From Kumtagia sp044326205 (GTDB lineage Bacteria > Pseudomonadota > Alphaproteobacteria > Rhizobiales > Rhizobiaceae), in NCBI RefSeq assembly GCF_044326205.1, contig NZ_JBIRCY010000028.1:1-64000 (forward strand): DNA of 64,000 bases, written 5' to 3'. The position numbers and the translations under genes are program-made. Of the stretch, positions 16,958-26,076 are shown piece after piece. Below the pieces are notes generated by a model. The model saw only the letters and a program-made list of their open reading frames with translations. It made no database searches and was not told the DNA's origin. Positions within the stretch are counted from its first letter, which is position 1. Each line of letters begins with the position of its first letter.

Positions 16958-17135
16958 CGACTTTAGCCAAAACGCAATGCCGAGCAGGGCGAAAAAGGTG
17001 GGAACATATTGCGCTGCGAAAAGTTAACCGTCCGCCGCCTGCTGAAAGATCGGTGCCGGCAGCGTCCCACTGACGGCGTTGTCTGGCGCCGATTGGCAAC
17101 AAAAAGTGGCGATCAACGACTAGAACAAAGAGACG

Positions 17136-18896
17136 ATGACGCCAGACAGTTTGTTTCCTGCCGCCCTCCACTGGACCATCCTTGCCGCAAGTCTGATCGT
17201 ATCGCTGGTCGCGCTGGCCTGCGTGATCGTGCTGTTGAGACGGCGCGCTCCTGTTCCGACTTTCACCGCGTCCACGCCCGATGCGGCGCCCATTCTGCGC
17301 GAAGGCGAAAAGAACGGACGTTCGCCGGACGAAGCCTTCATGCAGTGGTCACCCGATATGCTGCGGCAGATTCTGGCGAGCGAGCTGCCGAATACCGAGC
17401 TGATCGTGGTGTCGAACCGCGAGCCTTATGTGCACGAACATGGCGCGGACGGCATCGAGCTCAAGGTGCCGGCGAGCGGTCTCGTCTCGGCGCTGGAACC
17501 GATCACCCGCACCTGCGCCGGCACCTGGATCGCGCATGGCGGCGGCTCCGCGGACCGCGAGACCAGCGACCGCAACGACCATGTGATGGTGCCGCCGGAC
17601 GCGCCCGCCTATACGCTGCGCCGGGTGTGGCTGAGCGAGGAGGAGTACAAGGGTTATTATCTCGGCTTCGCCAATGAGGGGCTCTGGCCGCTCTGCCACA
17701 TCGCGTTCACCCGCCCGCAGTTCCGCGCCGCGGATTGGGAGTGCTACCAGGCGGTCAACCGCAAATTCGCCGATGCGGTGGTCGAGGAGGCGAAGACCAA
17801 GCGGCCGATCGTGCTGGTGCAGGACTATCATTTCGCCCTGCTGCCGCGGCTGATCCGCGAGCGGCTGCCCGACGCCATCATCATCACCTTCTGGCATATC
17901 CCGTGGCCGAACTCGGAAGTGTTCAGCGTCTGCCCGTGGCGCGAGCAGATTCTCGACGGCCTGCTCGGCAGTTCGATCCTCGGCTTTCACATCCAGCTTC
18001 ATTGCAACAATTTCGTCGAGAGCGTTGATCGTTTCCTCGAATCGCGCGTCGACCGCGAGGGCGCAGCCATCTCCTATGGCGGCCGCACGACGCTGGTGCA
18101 TTCCTATCCGATCTCGATCGAATGGCCGGAGGAAAGGGTGCGTTCGGAGACCGTGGCGCAGGCGCGCAGGCGTATCTTCAAGCGCTACGATCTTTCCCCA
18201 GACGTCAAACTCGCAGTGGGGGTGGAACGCCTCGACTACACCAAGGGCATTCTGGACCGTTTCCATGCGCTCGACGAGTTCTTCCACCAGCATTCCGACT
18301 GGATCGGCCGGCTGGTCTTTTTGCAGATCGCAGCACCCAGCCGCGGCACCCTGCCAGCCTATCAGGCACTCTATCAGGAATGCCTGGACCTGGTCGCCGA
18401 GATCAACGAACGGTATGGCAGCGACGGATATCAGCCGATCGTACTGGTCCCCGAGCACCACGACCATGAGGAGCTCGCCGACCTGTTCCGCGCGGCGGAT
18501 GTCTGCGTCGTCTCCAGCCTGCATGACGGCATGAACCTCGTCGCCAAGGAGTTCGTCGCGGCGCGCGACGACGAGGCTGGCGTGCTGGTGCTCAGCGCCT
18601 TCGCCGGCGCCTCGCGGGAACTGCTGGAGGCGCTGATCGTCAACCCGTTCGACGCGACCGGCATGGGCGAGGTGTTCTTCCAGGCGCTGACGATGCCTGT
18701 CGAGGAGCAGACGATGCGCATGCGCCGCCTGCGCGAGGTGGTGCGGTCGAACAATGTCTACCGCTGGGCCGGCAGCATGCTGCTGGACGCCGCCCGGTTG
18801 CGGCAAAGGGAACAGTTTCGTGATCTCGGAGGGTCGTCCGCCCCGTGGGCGGTGAGCCGCCCGGTCGAGGAAAACGTGATCAGACTGAGAGCATGA
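17136..18896 (+). CDS. otsA: Trehalose-6-phosphate synthase with membrane anchor
   Basis: A 586-residue GT20 enzyme making trehalose 6-phosphate from a nucleotide-glucose and glucose 6-phosphate. Conserved segments are intact: VVSNREPY, QDYHFALLPRLI, TFWHIPWPNSEVF, VGVERLDYTKGI and SSLHDGMNLVAKEFVAA. Unlike most bacterial OtsA (about 450-500 aa, cytosolic), it has an N-terminal extension with one membrane helix (about residues 14-35, followed by RRR), so the catalytic domain should be tethered on the cytoplasmic face. It is 8 bases before the phosphatase gene and probably co-transcribed with it. Confidence 0.93.
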   Translation: MTPDSLFPAALHWTILAASLIVSLVALACVIVLLRRRAPVPTFTASTPDAAPILREGEKNGRSPDEAFMQWSPDMLRQILASELPNTELIVVSNREPYVHEHGADGIELKVPASGLVSALEPITRTCAGTWIAHGGGSADRETSDRNDHVMVPPDAPAYTLRRVWLSEEEYKGYYLGFANEGLWPLCHIAFTRPQFRAADWECYQAVNRKFADAVVEEAKTKRPIVLVQDYHFALLPRLIRERLPDAIIITFWHIPWPNSEVFSVCPWREQILDGLLGSSILGFHIQLHCNNFVESVDRFLESRVDREGAAISYGGRTTLVHSYPISIEWPEERVRSETVAQARRRIFKRYDLSPDVKLAVGVERLDYTKGILDRFHALDEFFHQHSDWIGRLVFLQIAAPSRGTLPAYQALYQECLDLVAEINERYGSDGYQPIVLVPEHHDHEELADLFRAADVCVVSSLHDGMNLVAKEFVAARDDEAGVLVLSAFAGASRELLEALIVNPFDATGMGEVFFQALTMPVEEQTMRMRRLREVVRSNNVYRWAGSMLLDAARLRQREQFRDLGGSSAPWAVSRPVEENVIRLRA

Positions 18897-18904
18897 GGAC
18901 CGGC

Positions 18905-19690
18905 ATGAATCCCCCAAAACCCGAAAGCCCGTTTGCGCTGTTCCTCGATATCGACGGCACGCTGATCGAGCACCAGGCGCATCCGGACGGCATCGCGGTC
19001 GACGATGAACTGCGCGACCTGCTGGTGGCGGCGGGCGAGGCGGTCGACGGCGCGCTGGCCTTCGTCACCGGCCGTTCGGTGGCGATGGTCGACCGCATCT
19101 TTGCGCCGCTGGCGATCCCCGTGGCCGGGCTCTATGGGCTGGAGCACCGGCTGACGCCTGGTGGCAGGATCGAGACCGCCGACGAGCCGGAGGACGTGGC
19201 GGCGGTGGCGGAAGCCATGCAGCGCGAGTTCGCGGAGGCTCCGGGCGTTTATTTCGAGCGCAAGGGTCCGGTTCTGGCGATCCACACGCGGGCGGCGCCG
19301 GAGGCATTCGACGCGGTGAAGGCTTCGGCCGAGGCGGCGCTGGCCCGGCTACCGGCCGGCTATCGCATCGTCGCCGGAAATGCCGGGCTGGAGTTCCTGC
19401 CGGTAGGCGCGCTGAAGAGTGCGGCGATCGACCGGTTCATGCAGATCGAGGCTTTCAAGGGCAGGGTGCCGGTGTTCATCGGCGACGACGTTTCCGACGA
19501 GAGTGGCTTTGCCTTCGTCAACGAGGTGGGCGGCGTGTCGATCCGCGTCAGGCCGCGCGGCGAGACCGAGGCGCGCCATACGCTGCCGGATGTGGCGGCG
19601 GTACGGAAATGGCTGGCGGAGGCGATTCTCGCTTGCCCGGTCAGATCTCGTCGAAGCGGCTCCCTTCCCGTGACGGATCCCGCTGGATGA
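18905..19690 (+). CDS. otsB: Trehalose-6-phosphate phosphatase
   Basis: A 261-residue HAD-family phosphatase converting trehalose 6-phosphate to trehalose. It shows the nucleophile motif FLDIDGTLIEH, the VTGRSVAMVD cap region and the C-terminal metal site IGDDVSDESGF. ATG 18905 has GAGGA about 6 bases upstream; ATG 18893, which overlaps the otsA stop, is the alternative. Its last 50 bases overlap the convergent gene at 19641-19919. Confidence 0.94.
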   Translation: MNPPKPESPFALFLDIDGTLIEHQAHPDGIAVDDELRDLLVAAGEAVDGALAFVTGRSVAMVDRIFAPLAIPVAGLYGLEHRLTPGGRIETADEPEDVAAVAEAMQREFAEAPGVYFERKGPVLAIHTRAAPEAFDAVKASAEAALARLPAGYRIVAGNAGLEFLPVGALKSAAIDRFMQIEAFKGRVPVFIGDDVSDESGFAFVNEVGGVSIRVRPRGETEARHTLPDVAAVRKWLAEAILACPVRSRRSGSLPVTDPAG

Positions 19691-19919
19691 CCTTTTCCTC
19701 CAGATCGTCGGGCAAAGCCTCGTCGCTCTCCTGGTAGGGGTTGTCGTCGTCCTCGTCGGGGAGGTCGCCCGGCGCCTCGCCCTCGATCTCTTCGTCTTCA
19801 AGCTCTACATCCGGCGCGAACGGGTCGGCGGCCTCGATGTCGTCCCAATCCGTCTGCTCGAGTTCCGGAGCTTCCTTGGCTGCGTCGAGGGCGGATCGCT
19901 TCTTCGTGTCGTTCTGCAT
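19641..19919 (-). CDS. Small acidic hypothetical protein, 92 aa
   Basis: A very acidic, probably disordered protein (DDIEAADPFAPDVELEDEEI, then LPDEDDDNPYQESDEALPDD) ending in a basic/acidic tail. It starts MQNDTKKRSALDAAKE at 19919; an in-frame ATG at 19958 is less likely. No function recognised. It overlaps the 3' end of otsB tail to tail. Confidence 0.6.
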   Translation of the reverse strand: MQNDTKKRSALDAAKEAPELEQTDWDDIEAADPFAPDVELEDEEIEGEAPGDLPDEDDDNPYQESDEALPDDLEEKVIQRDPSREGSRFDEI

Positions 19920-19989
19920 GGTCCGATCCTTATGCTGCTTGCGTTTTAAACTCGCCACGGGGAGAAACGCTCCGGCAAACTGAGAGATT

Positions 19990-20007
19990 CTGCCGGCGAA
20001 CCGGCAG
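19990..20007 (+). other. Hairpin in the aag leader
   Basis: CTGCCGG-CGAA-CCGGCAG, a perfect 7-bp stem with a four-base loop, ending 4 bases before AGGAGG (20011-20016). The AGGAGG is only 1 base from the ATG, unusually close, so the hairpin and poor spacing may limit translation. Confidence 0.45.
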
Positions 20008-20017
20008 GCGAGGAGGC

Positions 20018-20560
20018 ATGCTGAAGACGTTCTTTTCCCGAAGCGCGGTCGAGGTCGCGAGAGAACTGATCGGCGCGAAGCTTCTCGTCGCCGGCGTCGG
20101 CGGCCTCATCGTCGAGACGGAAGCCTATCAGCCCGACGACCCGGCCTCGCATGCCTTTCGCGGCCCGACGCCGCGCAATCTCGCGATGTTCGGCCCGGCG
20201 GGACATGCCTATGTCTACCGCTCCTACGGCATCCACTGGTGCCTGAACTTCGTCTGCCTGCCGGGCAGCGCTGTGCTGATCCGCGCGCTGGAGCCGCGCG
20301 ACGGTTTGGACAAGATGCGCGAGCGGCGGGGACTGGAGGCGTCGCGGCTGCTGTGCTCCGGACCTGGTCGGCTTACGCAGGCGCTGGGCATCGATCTGTC
20401 GCTCAATGCGCTGCCGCTGGATCGCGCGCCGTTCGAGCTGACACTGGCTGCGGCGAAGGCCGAGACGGTCGCCGGCCCGCGCATCGGCATCACGCGGGCG
20501 GTGGAATTGCCATGGCGGTTCGGGCTGGCCGGCTCAGCCTTCGCCAGCAAGCGCTTCTAG
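20018..20560 (+). CDS. DNA-3-methyladenine glycosylase (AAG/MPG family)
   Basis: A 180-residue base-excision repair enzyme. Family signatures: GLIVETEAY (catalytic Glu), SHAFRGPTPRNLAMFGPAGH, AYVYRSYGIHWCLNFVC, CSGPGRLTQALGI. Length is usual for bacterial members. It overlaps the convergent SpoIIE gene by 27 bases at the 3' end. Confidence 0.94.
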   Translation: MLKTFFSRSAVEVARELIGAKLLVAGVGGLIVETEAYQPDDPASHAFRGPTPRNLAMFGPAGHAYVYRSYGIHWCLNFVCLPGSAVLIRALEPRDGLDKMRERRGLEASRLLCSGPGRLTQALGIDLSLNALPLDRAPFELTLAAAKAETVAGPRIGITRAVELPWRFGLAGSAFASKRF

Positions 20561-22678
20561 CGGGCGTGAAGGCGCCGGCGACTGAGCCGGGCCGCTGAAA
20601 CGGACCACCAGCAAGGTGATGTCGTCCGACTGGTGCACGCCGTTCTCGAAGCTCTTGACGGTCGACAGGATGCCCTGCGCCACCGCATCCGGGCCGCTGA
20701 CATCGCGAAATCCTTCCAGTGCGCTCAGCAGGCGGGTCTCGCCGAACTGGTCGCCCTCGGCGTTGAACGCCTCGCTGACGCCGTCGGTGTAGAGCACGAT
20801 CATTTCGCCGGGCGAAAGGTCGATCGAATGGCTGGTGAACTCGACGGCGTCCATGACCGCCACGGCCATGTCGCTGTCCTCCGGGACCACGGAGACGCCG
20901 CCGTTCGGGCTGACGCGGATCGGCGCGCTGTGGCCGGCATTGACGTAGTCGACGTGTCCGGTTCGGGGGTCGAAGACGCCGAAGACCAGGGTGACGAACA
21001 TCATCTGGTCGTTGTCGACGACGAGCAGGTCGTTCAACTGACGCACACAGACGGCCGGATCGTTTTCGAAAAGCGCGATGGCTTTCAGCAGCGTGCGCGA
21101 GATCGCCATGAAGAAGGCGGCCGGCACGCCCTTGCCCGACACGTCGGCGATGACGAAGACCAGCTTGCCGTCGCCGCGCTCGAAGAAATCGTAAAAATCG
21201 CCGCCGACCTCGTTGGCCGACTGCATCAGGCCCTTGACCGCAAAAGTCGGCCGCTCCGGGAAATCGGCCGGCAGGACGGAACGCTGCAGGTCGCGGGCGA
21301 TGGCCAGTTCCTGCTGCAGCGTGGCGAGTTGCGTCTCGCGCACCAGCGCCTCGCGCAGGCGGGCGACCAGTTCGGAAAGCCGTCGATGCTGGTCGACGAC
21401 GCGGCCCGACATTTGCTGGAGCACGGCAGCGATCGGGCCGAGCTGGTCGTCCTCGCGAATCAGCCGGGCGATCGGGTCTATGTCCTCGACTGGCTCGGAG
21501 CCGCCTTTGGTCGCAGCGACAATGCGGCCGAGATCGCCCAGCACTTCCTCGCGGGCACCGGGCTCCAGCGTCTCGGCGAGTGATTCCATCTGCCGGCGCA
21601 CGAAGCGCTCCTGCCGCCGCCGCTGCAACTCGCGCTGCCGCCGCGCTTCGTTGAGCGCCACGAGGTTGTGCCTGAGTTCGGTGATCGCCGAGGCGATCTG
21701 GCCGATCTCGTCGTCACTCCTGCGCACCAGCGTGGCCGAGGTGTCGCCGCGCGCCAGCGCCGCCAGAATGGTGACCGCCCGGCGGAGCGGGTTGAAGCTG
21801 TAGCGCAGGTAGAAATAGAGCCCGCCGACGGTGAGGATCGCCACAACGGCCATGACGATGACGGTGAGCATCGTCAGCCGGTCGAGCGCCCGAAGGCTTT
21901 CCGTGGCGTCCTGCGCGGCAACCAGCAAGCCCGCCGAACCGGCAGAGATGTCTGCGAGCGGGATGGCGGTGACCGCATAGAGGCGATCGTCGACCTCGGC
22001 CTGCTGGACCGAGCCGATGCGCTGCGGGAAGGTCAGGTCCAGCTTCTGCCAGAGTTGCGATTCCGTGCCTTCGACCAGCCTGCCGCGTGTGCTGACCAGA
22101 TAGCTTTCGGCGTTCATGGCCTCGGCGAAGCTTTTTAAAGGCCCGCTCGCCTTCGAGCCGATGGCGAGCACCGTCGGCGTGCCGTCCCAAGCCTCGTAGC
22201 GTTTGGCCGCGACGATGCGAAAACCGTCCGACGAGACCTGGCGGATGCCGGTCGGTTCCTGCCCGTCGAGGATGGCCGCGATGGTGCTGATGTCAAGCAG
22301 GCGCGGCGGCTCGGCTAGGGCGGAACTGGCGACGATGATGCGGCCCTGATGGTCGAGGATCTGCAGGTCGGAGAGTTCGCCGGAGGTCAGCCAGGGCTGC
22401 GTCCAGTTGAGCGCCAACCGCCGCAGCGTCGGCAGGTCCTCCTTGCGGAAGGCTTCGGTGACGGCGGTATCGGCGACGATGCGTTCCCTGAGCATCGACA
22501 GGCGGCGGGTCTCGGTGTGCAGGATCTCGCGCCACAGCGCTTCCTGTCCGGCGATGGCGATGCGCGTATACGGCTGCGCGGCCAGCGTCTCGCGCTGCAG
22601 GCCGATGACGGCGAGCGAGCCGAAGGCGAGGATGAAGGCCAGCGAGACGAACAGGGCGATACGCGTGCTGAGGAGCAT
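20534..22678 (-). CDS. SpoIIE/PP2C-family phosphatase with periplasmic sensor and HAMP
   Basis: A 714-residue membrane signalling phosphatase. Order: membrane helix 8-27, periplasmic sensor of dCache-like size 30-265, second helix 268-291, HAMP region (about 290-345), coiled coil 430-465, PP2C/SpoIIE domain 475-693. Metal-binding motifs are intact: GGDFYD 492-497, DVSGKG 512-517, DGVSEA 632-637, DDITLL 685-690. The start at 22678 is 8 bases after the upstream MFS-sensor gene; the frame stays open further upstream only as an antisense-type shadow. Such enzymes dephosphorylate STAS-domain proteins in partner-switching pathways; a STAS protein and its kinase are at 48.9-49.7 kb. It is the last gene of the three-gene minus-strand operon. 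Confidence 0.92.
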   Translation of the reverse strand: MLLSTRIALFVSLAFILAFGSLAVIGLQRETLAAQPYTRIAIAGQEALWREILHTETRRLSMLRERIVADTAVTEAFRKEDLPTLRRLALNWTQPWLTSGELSDLQILDHQGRIIVASSALAEPPRLLDISTIAAILDGQEPTGIRQVSSDGFRIVAAKRYEAWDGTPTVLAIGSKASGPLKSFAEAMNAESYLVSTRGRLVEGTESQLWQKLDLTFPQRIGSVQQAEVDDRLYAVTAIPLADISAGSAGLLVAAQDATESLRALDRLTMLTVIVMAVVAILTVGGLYFYLRYSFNPLRRAVTILAALARGDTSATLVRRSDDEIGQIASAITELRHNLVALNEARRQRELQRRRQERFVRRQMESLAETLEPGAREEVLGDLGRIVAATKGGSEPVEDIDPIARLIREDDQLGPIAAVLQQMSGRVVDQHRRLSELVARLREALVRETQLATLQQELAIARDLQRSVLPADFPERPTFAVKGLMQSANEVGGDFYDFFERGDGKLVFVIADVSGKGVPAAFFMAISRTLLKAIALFENDPAVCVRQLNDLLVVDNDQMMFVTLVFGVFDPRTGHVDYVNAGHSAPIRVSPNGGVSVVPEDSDMAVAVMDAVEFTSHSIDLSPGEMIVLYTDGVSEAFNAEGDQFGETRLLSALEGFRDVSGPDAVAQGILSTVKSFENGVHQSDDITLLVVRFSGPAQSPAPSRPLEALAGEG

Positions 22679-22686
22679 GATCGTCC

Positions 22687-24531
22687 TCAGGCGGGAGCTG
22701 TTTCGGCCGGACGCCGGCCGAGGAAATGACCGGCGGCGACCGCCAGGGCGAGCGCGACGATGACGGCCGCGAACGGGACGCCGGATTGGGCGGTCGTCCC
22801 TGCAATGACTAGCCCGGCGGCGGCCGCAAAGCCGAGCGCCAGCCATGGCCGGCTGGCCGCGCCGCAGAAGGCGCGGATCGCACCGCCCGCCGCGAATCCC
22901 AGTGCGGCGCAGGCAATAACCGTCGACACGACCATATTGGACAGCGGATCGAAGAGCGCGACCGCCGCAAGCAGCAACGCCGTGCCGCAGGCGAGCGGAG
23001 ACAGCGCCGGGGCGGCCAGCGCGGCGATGGCGAGCACCGCCGCTGCGCCCGTACCGACGAGATAATTGTCGAAGCCGATCCCGGCCGGCAGCCCGACAAG
23101 CACCATCGCCGCCGCCGGGATGGTGGCCAGGCCGAGCAGCAGGTCTGCGGGGGCGGGGGAGGTCCGCGATGGACCTAGGGGTTTGCCGGCCTCTCCCGAT
23201 CCCGCGGCCAAAAAGGGCGTTGCAACCAGCATGGCGATGCCGAGGACAAGGAATCCGGAGCGCCGGCCGATCGCCTCGGCATAGAGGCCGCTGGCAAGCG
23301 GAGCGGCGAACAGCGCCGAAAAGATCAGCGGTGTCGCGAGGCTGCGCGGAGGCAGGTCGATGTGGCGGTGGAGGAGCAGCGCGGCGGCGATGAAGCCGCC
23401 GGCAAGGCCCGCGCAGGCGCGCAGCATGACGAAAACGTCGTAGGTGCGGCACCAGTAGGTCGCGCCGAGCGCTGCTGCGAGCAAGAAGCCGGCCAGCGCC
23501 AGCAGTGCGCCCGAAGAGCCGGCCCGCGTCCGGCCGAGCATCGTGCCGGCAAACACCGCGGCCAGTTCGGCCAGCAGCGGCAGGACGGGCAGCCAGGGCA
23601 GGGGGACCACGTCGGATTCGCGGTCGATGGCAAAGTTCGCCACGTAGGGGAAGGCCGCGGCGTAGAGGCCGAGCATGAGCGCGACGCGCCAGACACCGCT
23701 CCGCGACGCGACTTCGGCAAAACCGTCCCGGTCCTCGCCGGCATCGGCGAAGGCATAGCGGCTGTCGATCGGCTTGAGGATCGCGTCGACGCGGCGCCCA
23801 AGGCTGCCGTCGAAATCGATGGCGCGGATGGTCGCGACGGCCTCGACCATGCCGCGCCGCGCGGCCTTGACACGTTCGATGTTGCGGGAAAGCGCACGCG
23901 ACGCCGAAAACAGCGGGCCGCGATCCTCGCCCACGAAGTGAGCGCTGAAATCACCCTTCGCAACGCGCTCCATATCGTCGAGCAGCCTGCCTTGCGCAGG
24001 CCTGAGATGGAACGCGACGAAACAGGCGACCAGGCCGCCCGTTACCGCACCGGCAAGCAGGGCGGCGATAGCCAGCGCCACCCGTACCTGCAGCACCGCC
24101 TGGTCGATCAATGGCGACTCCATCTCGACCATCAGAGTCGCCTGTACGCCATTGCCGGAGATCGGAAAACTCTCGCCTGCAATATCGCCCCCAGTGGTGA
24201 AAAGCGTCTTGCCTGCACTGTCGATGATCGCCAGACCATCTACCTGGGGCGAGTTGTCAGCGATCCGCTTGAGATAGGGATCGACGCCCGGCAGCTTGTC
24301 GAACGGAATGCCGAGGTTCAGCGCATGCGAGAACTGCCCGGCGACCGCCTGGCCGACCGCCGCCGCGCCGGTCCGGCTTGCCTGCTCCAGCGGGGGAGTT
24401 GCATGCCGCAGGCCTGCGTCGAGGAACAGCCACGCCGCCAGCCCCACCGCGATCACCACGACTGCACCCACGATCGCCGCCGGAACCCAGGCGCTGGCGC
24501 GTTCAGGCTGCATTGCGGTCGTCGCTTTCAT
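22687..24531 (-). CDS. Periplasmic sensor-HAMP-MFS fusion protein (A)
   Basis: A 614-residue protein with an uncommon architecture. Helix 1 (about 15-38), a periplasmic single-Cache-like domain (39-148, containing NLGIPFDKLPGVDPYLKRI and LAIIDSAGKTLFTTG), helix 2 (150-175), a HAMP-like linker (176-228), then about 10-12 hydrophobic helices (278-606) resembling an MFS fold (GRTRAGSSGALLALAGFLLA, then LHRHIDLPPRSLATPLIFSA). MFS motif A is degenerate, so it may be a receptor rather than a transporter. It overlaps the upstream sensor gene by 29 bases and precedes the phosphatase by 8, indicating one operon. The paralog in the opposite operon is at 26073-28076. Confidence 0.82.
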   Translation of the reverse strand: MKATTAMQPERASAWVPAAIVGAVVVIAVGLAAWLFLDAGLRHATPPLEQASRTGAAAVGQAVAGQFSHALNLGIPFDKLPGVDPYLKRIADNSPQVDGLAIIDSAGKTLFTTGGDIAGESFPISGNGVQATLMVEMESPLIDQAVLQVRVALAIAALLAGAVTGGLVACFVAFHLRPAQGRLLDDMERVAKGDFSAHFVGEDRGPLFSASRALSRNIERVKAARRGMVEAVATIRAIDFDGSLGRRVDAILKPIDSRYAFADAGEDRDGFAEVASRSGVWRVALMLGLYAAAFPYVANFAIDRESDVVPLPWLPVLPLLAELAAVFAGTMLGRTRAGSSGALLALAGFLLAAALGATYWCRTYDVFVMLRACAGLAGGFIAAALLLHRHIDLPPRSLATPLIFSALFAAPLASGLYAEAIGRRSGFLVLGIAMLVATPFLAAGSGEAGKPLGPSRTSPAPADLLLGLATIPAAAMVLVGLPAGIGFDNYLVGTGAAAVLAIAALAAPALSPLACGTALLLAAVALFDPLSNMVVSTVIACAALGFAAGGAIRAFCGAASRPWLALGFAAAAGLVIAGTTAQSGVPFAAVIVALALAVAAGHFLGRRPAETAPA

Positions 24532-25285
24532 CGACCTTCAGCACCTCGGCGGTGGTGCGCTCGAAATCCTGCACGGCGCGGTCTACCGACAGCCGCACCC
24601 CTTCCACTCCCGAGAGGAGAAGCGCTGGCGCGGCGCCGTCGGCCGCCGGAGGCGCGGCGGAAGCCAGGCGCTCCGCCAGCCGCTTCAGCGGACGTCCGGT
24701 GAGGTTGAAGACGATCATCGACACGACCAGCACCGCCAGCAGCGCGAGCGGCACGATCACCGCCGCACGCTTCGCAAGCCCGGTGAGCACTCTTTCGGCA
24801 AGCTTGCTGCGGGCTTCGCCGGAAACGGTGATCGCCAGATACCCGACCGCTTCGTTGAAATCGTTGCGGATGACCTGGCCGACAACGATGTTGCCGAACT
24901 CCTCGACCCGCCAGCGTTCGTTCACGACGCGGTATCGGACGGCGTTCTGCCAGGACGCGGAGATGGCCTCGCCGATGCTGCCGCGGTCGGTGTTGAACAG
25001 CGACAGGCCGTCGGGTGAAAACACTTCGACCGCCAGCACCTGCGGGTCGGTGGCCTTGGCCCGTTCGATCAGATCCTGGACGACACGGACATCCGCCAGC
25101 GGCAGGCCAAGGCCGACATTGGCCTCGATCGTGTCGCGCAATTGTGTGAGCAGGAAGTCGACATTGGATTCCGCCGTGCGCAGGCTGAGCCGGTCGAGGC
25201 TGCCGAAAACCAGCGCCGCGCACAGGGCAAGGCCCGCGCTCGTGACGCCAAGGATAGCCAGAATGATCCTCGTACCGGGGGCCAT
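24503..25285 (-). CDS. Membrane-bound single-Cache-like sensor protein (A)
   Basis: A 260-residue protein with a membrane helix near the N-terminus (about 6-28), a periplasmic domain with GLGLPLADVRVVQDLIERAK and VEVFSPDGLSLFNTD, a second helix (about 170-195) and a short HAMP-like tail (NLTGRPLKRLAERLAS), with no kinase or other output domain. The start is uncertain: ATG 25285 is used; a TTG at 25321 would add 12 residues. Neither has a good ribosome site. First gene of the minus-strand operon; the downstream MFS fusion overlaps its end. Confidence 0.78.
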   Translation of the reverse strand: MAPGTRIILAILGVTSAGLALCAALVFGSLDRLSLRTAESNVDFLLTQLRDTIEANVGLGLPLADVRVVQDLIERAKATDPQVLAVEVFSPDGLSLFNTDRGSIGEAISASWQNAVRYRVVNERWRVEEFGNIVVGQVIRNDFNEAVGYLAITVSGEARSKLAERVLTGLAKRAAVIVPLALLAVLVVSMIVFNLTGRPLKRLAERLASAAPPAADGAAPALLLSGVEGVRLSVDRAVQDFERTTAEVLKVDESDDRNAA

Positions 25286-25431
25286 GGGCGGGTTTGTATG
25301 AGTCGGAATAGGGTGTGGCAACGGTATTCGAGCCGTCCCTCGCTGTCATCCGACAAAACCTATTGATTATAATAATATTCTGCTAATCTCGCGGTGCTCC
25401 AATGGGGCGGGCGAACTCCAGTGATTCCCAC
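25286..25431. promoter_or_regulatory. Divergent promoter region between the two sensor operons
   Basis: An A/T-rich island (about 25360-25388) in otherwise GC-rich DNA. TATAAT occurs on the + strand at 25368-25373 and, overlapping it, on the minus strand at 25371-25366, so both operons may start from the same point. I saw no clear -35 box or perfect operator. Confidence 0.45.
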
Positions 25432-26076
25432 ATGATACGGCTAGCGCTGCGCACAGTACCGGTATTCGCCGTGATCATCGGCTTCGCCATGTTCCTGGCA
25501 GCCTACATGAATTTCAGCGGGGTGCGCTCGGCCTATCTCGACCTCATCCGATCGCGCATGGCGATGACGGCCGACGGCATCGGCAACGACATCTCCACCG
25601 CGTCGACGCTGGGAATCAGGCTGACCGAGCAGGCGACCCTGCCGGGGCTGCTGGCGCGGCAAAAAGCGACGGATCCGCTGACGCTGTCGATCGACGTCGC
25701 CGCCGACGACGGCACGGTGGTCTTCAGCAGCGACGCCAAGCGCGTCGGCACCAACGACGCGGCGGCAAACGACGCAGGCGCCTTCCGCCAGGAGGAGCAT
25801 ATCGCCAACGATATCGGGGCGGCGGTGGGCAGCGTCATCGTGCGGCTGGACCGCGCGGCGATCGACGCCGAGATCGACCGGCTGCGCTTCGACATCCTCA
25901 ACGGCGCGGTGCCGGCGGGGCTCGCCGCCGTTGCCGCCGGGAGCCTGATTTGCCTGCTGCTTCTCACCAATCTGCATCGCCGCGCCCGGCAATCGGCGCT
26001 CGGCGCGTCGGATGACGATCCGATCGGCCGCGCCACGCGGGAAATGCAGCGCCTTCAGCCGGAATCGCACGCATGA
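25432..26076 (+). CDS. Membrane-bound single-Cache-like sensor protein (B)
   Basis: A 214-residue protein with helix 1 (about 8-28), a periplasmic domain with TLGIRLTEQATLPGLLARQK and IDVAADDGTVVFSSD, and helix 2 (about 155-180). No output domain. It is the counterpart of the protein at 24503-25285 and shares its sensor pattern. ATG 25432 (MIRLALRT) is chosen because it gives a short N-terminus before the helix; ATG 25402 is possible. Overlaps the next gene by 4 bases (ATGA). Confidence 0.78.
   Translation: MIRLALRTVPVFAVIIGFAMFLAAYMNFSGVRSAYLDLIRSRMAMTADGIGNDISTASTLGIRLTEQATLPGLLARQKATDPLTLSIDVAADDGTVVFSSDAKRVGTNDAAANDAGAFRQEEHIANDIGAAVGSVIVRLDRAAIDAEIDRLRFDILNGAVPAGLAAVAAGSLICLLLLTNLHRRARQSALGASDDDPIGRATREMQRLQPESHA

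Noticed and set aside
22679..23452. N-terminal extension of the SpoIIE phosphatase frame
   Set aside because: The extra 258 codons are Arg/Ala-rich and overlap the MFS-fusion gene in another frame. The internal ATG at 22678 starts a proper membrane helix directly after the previous stop.
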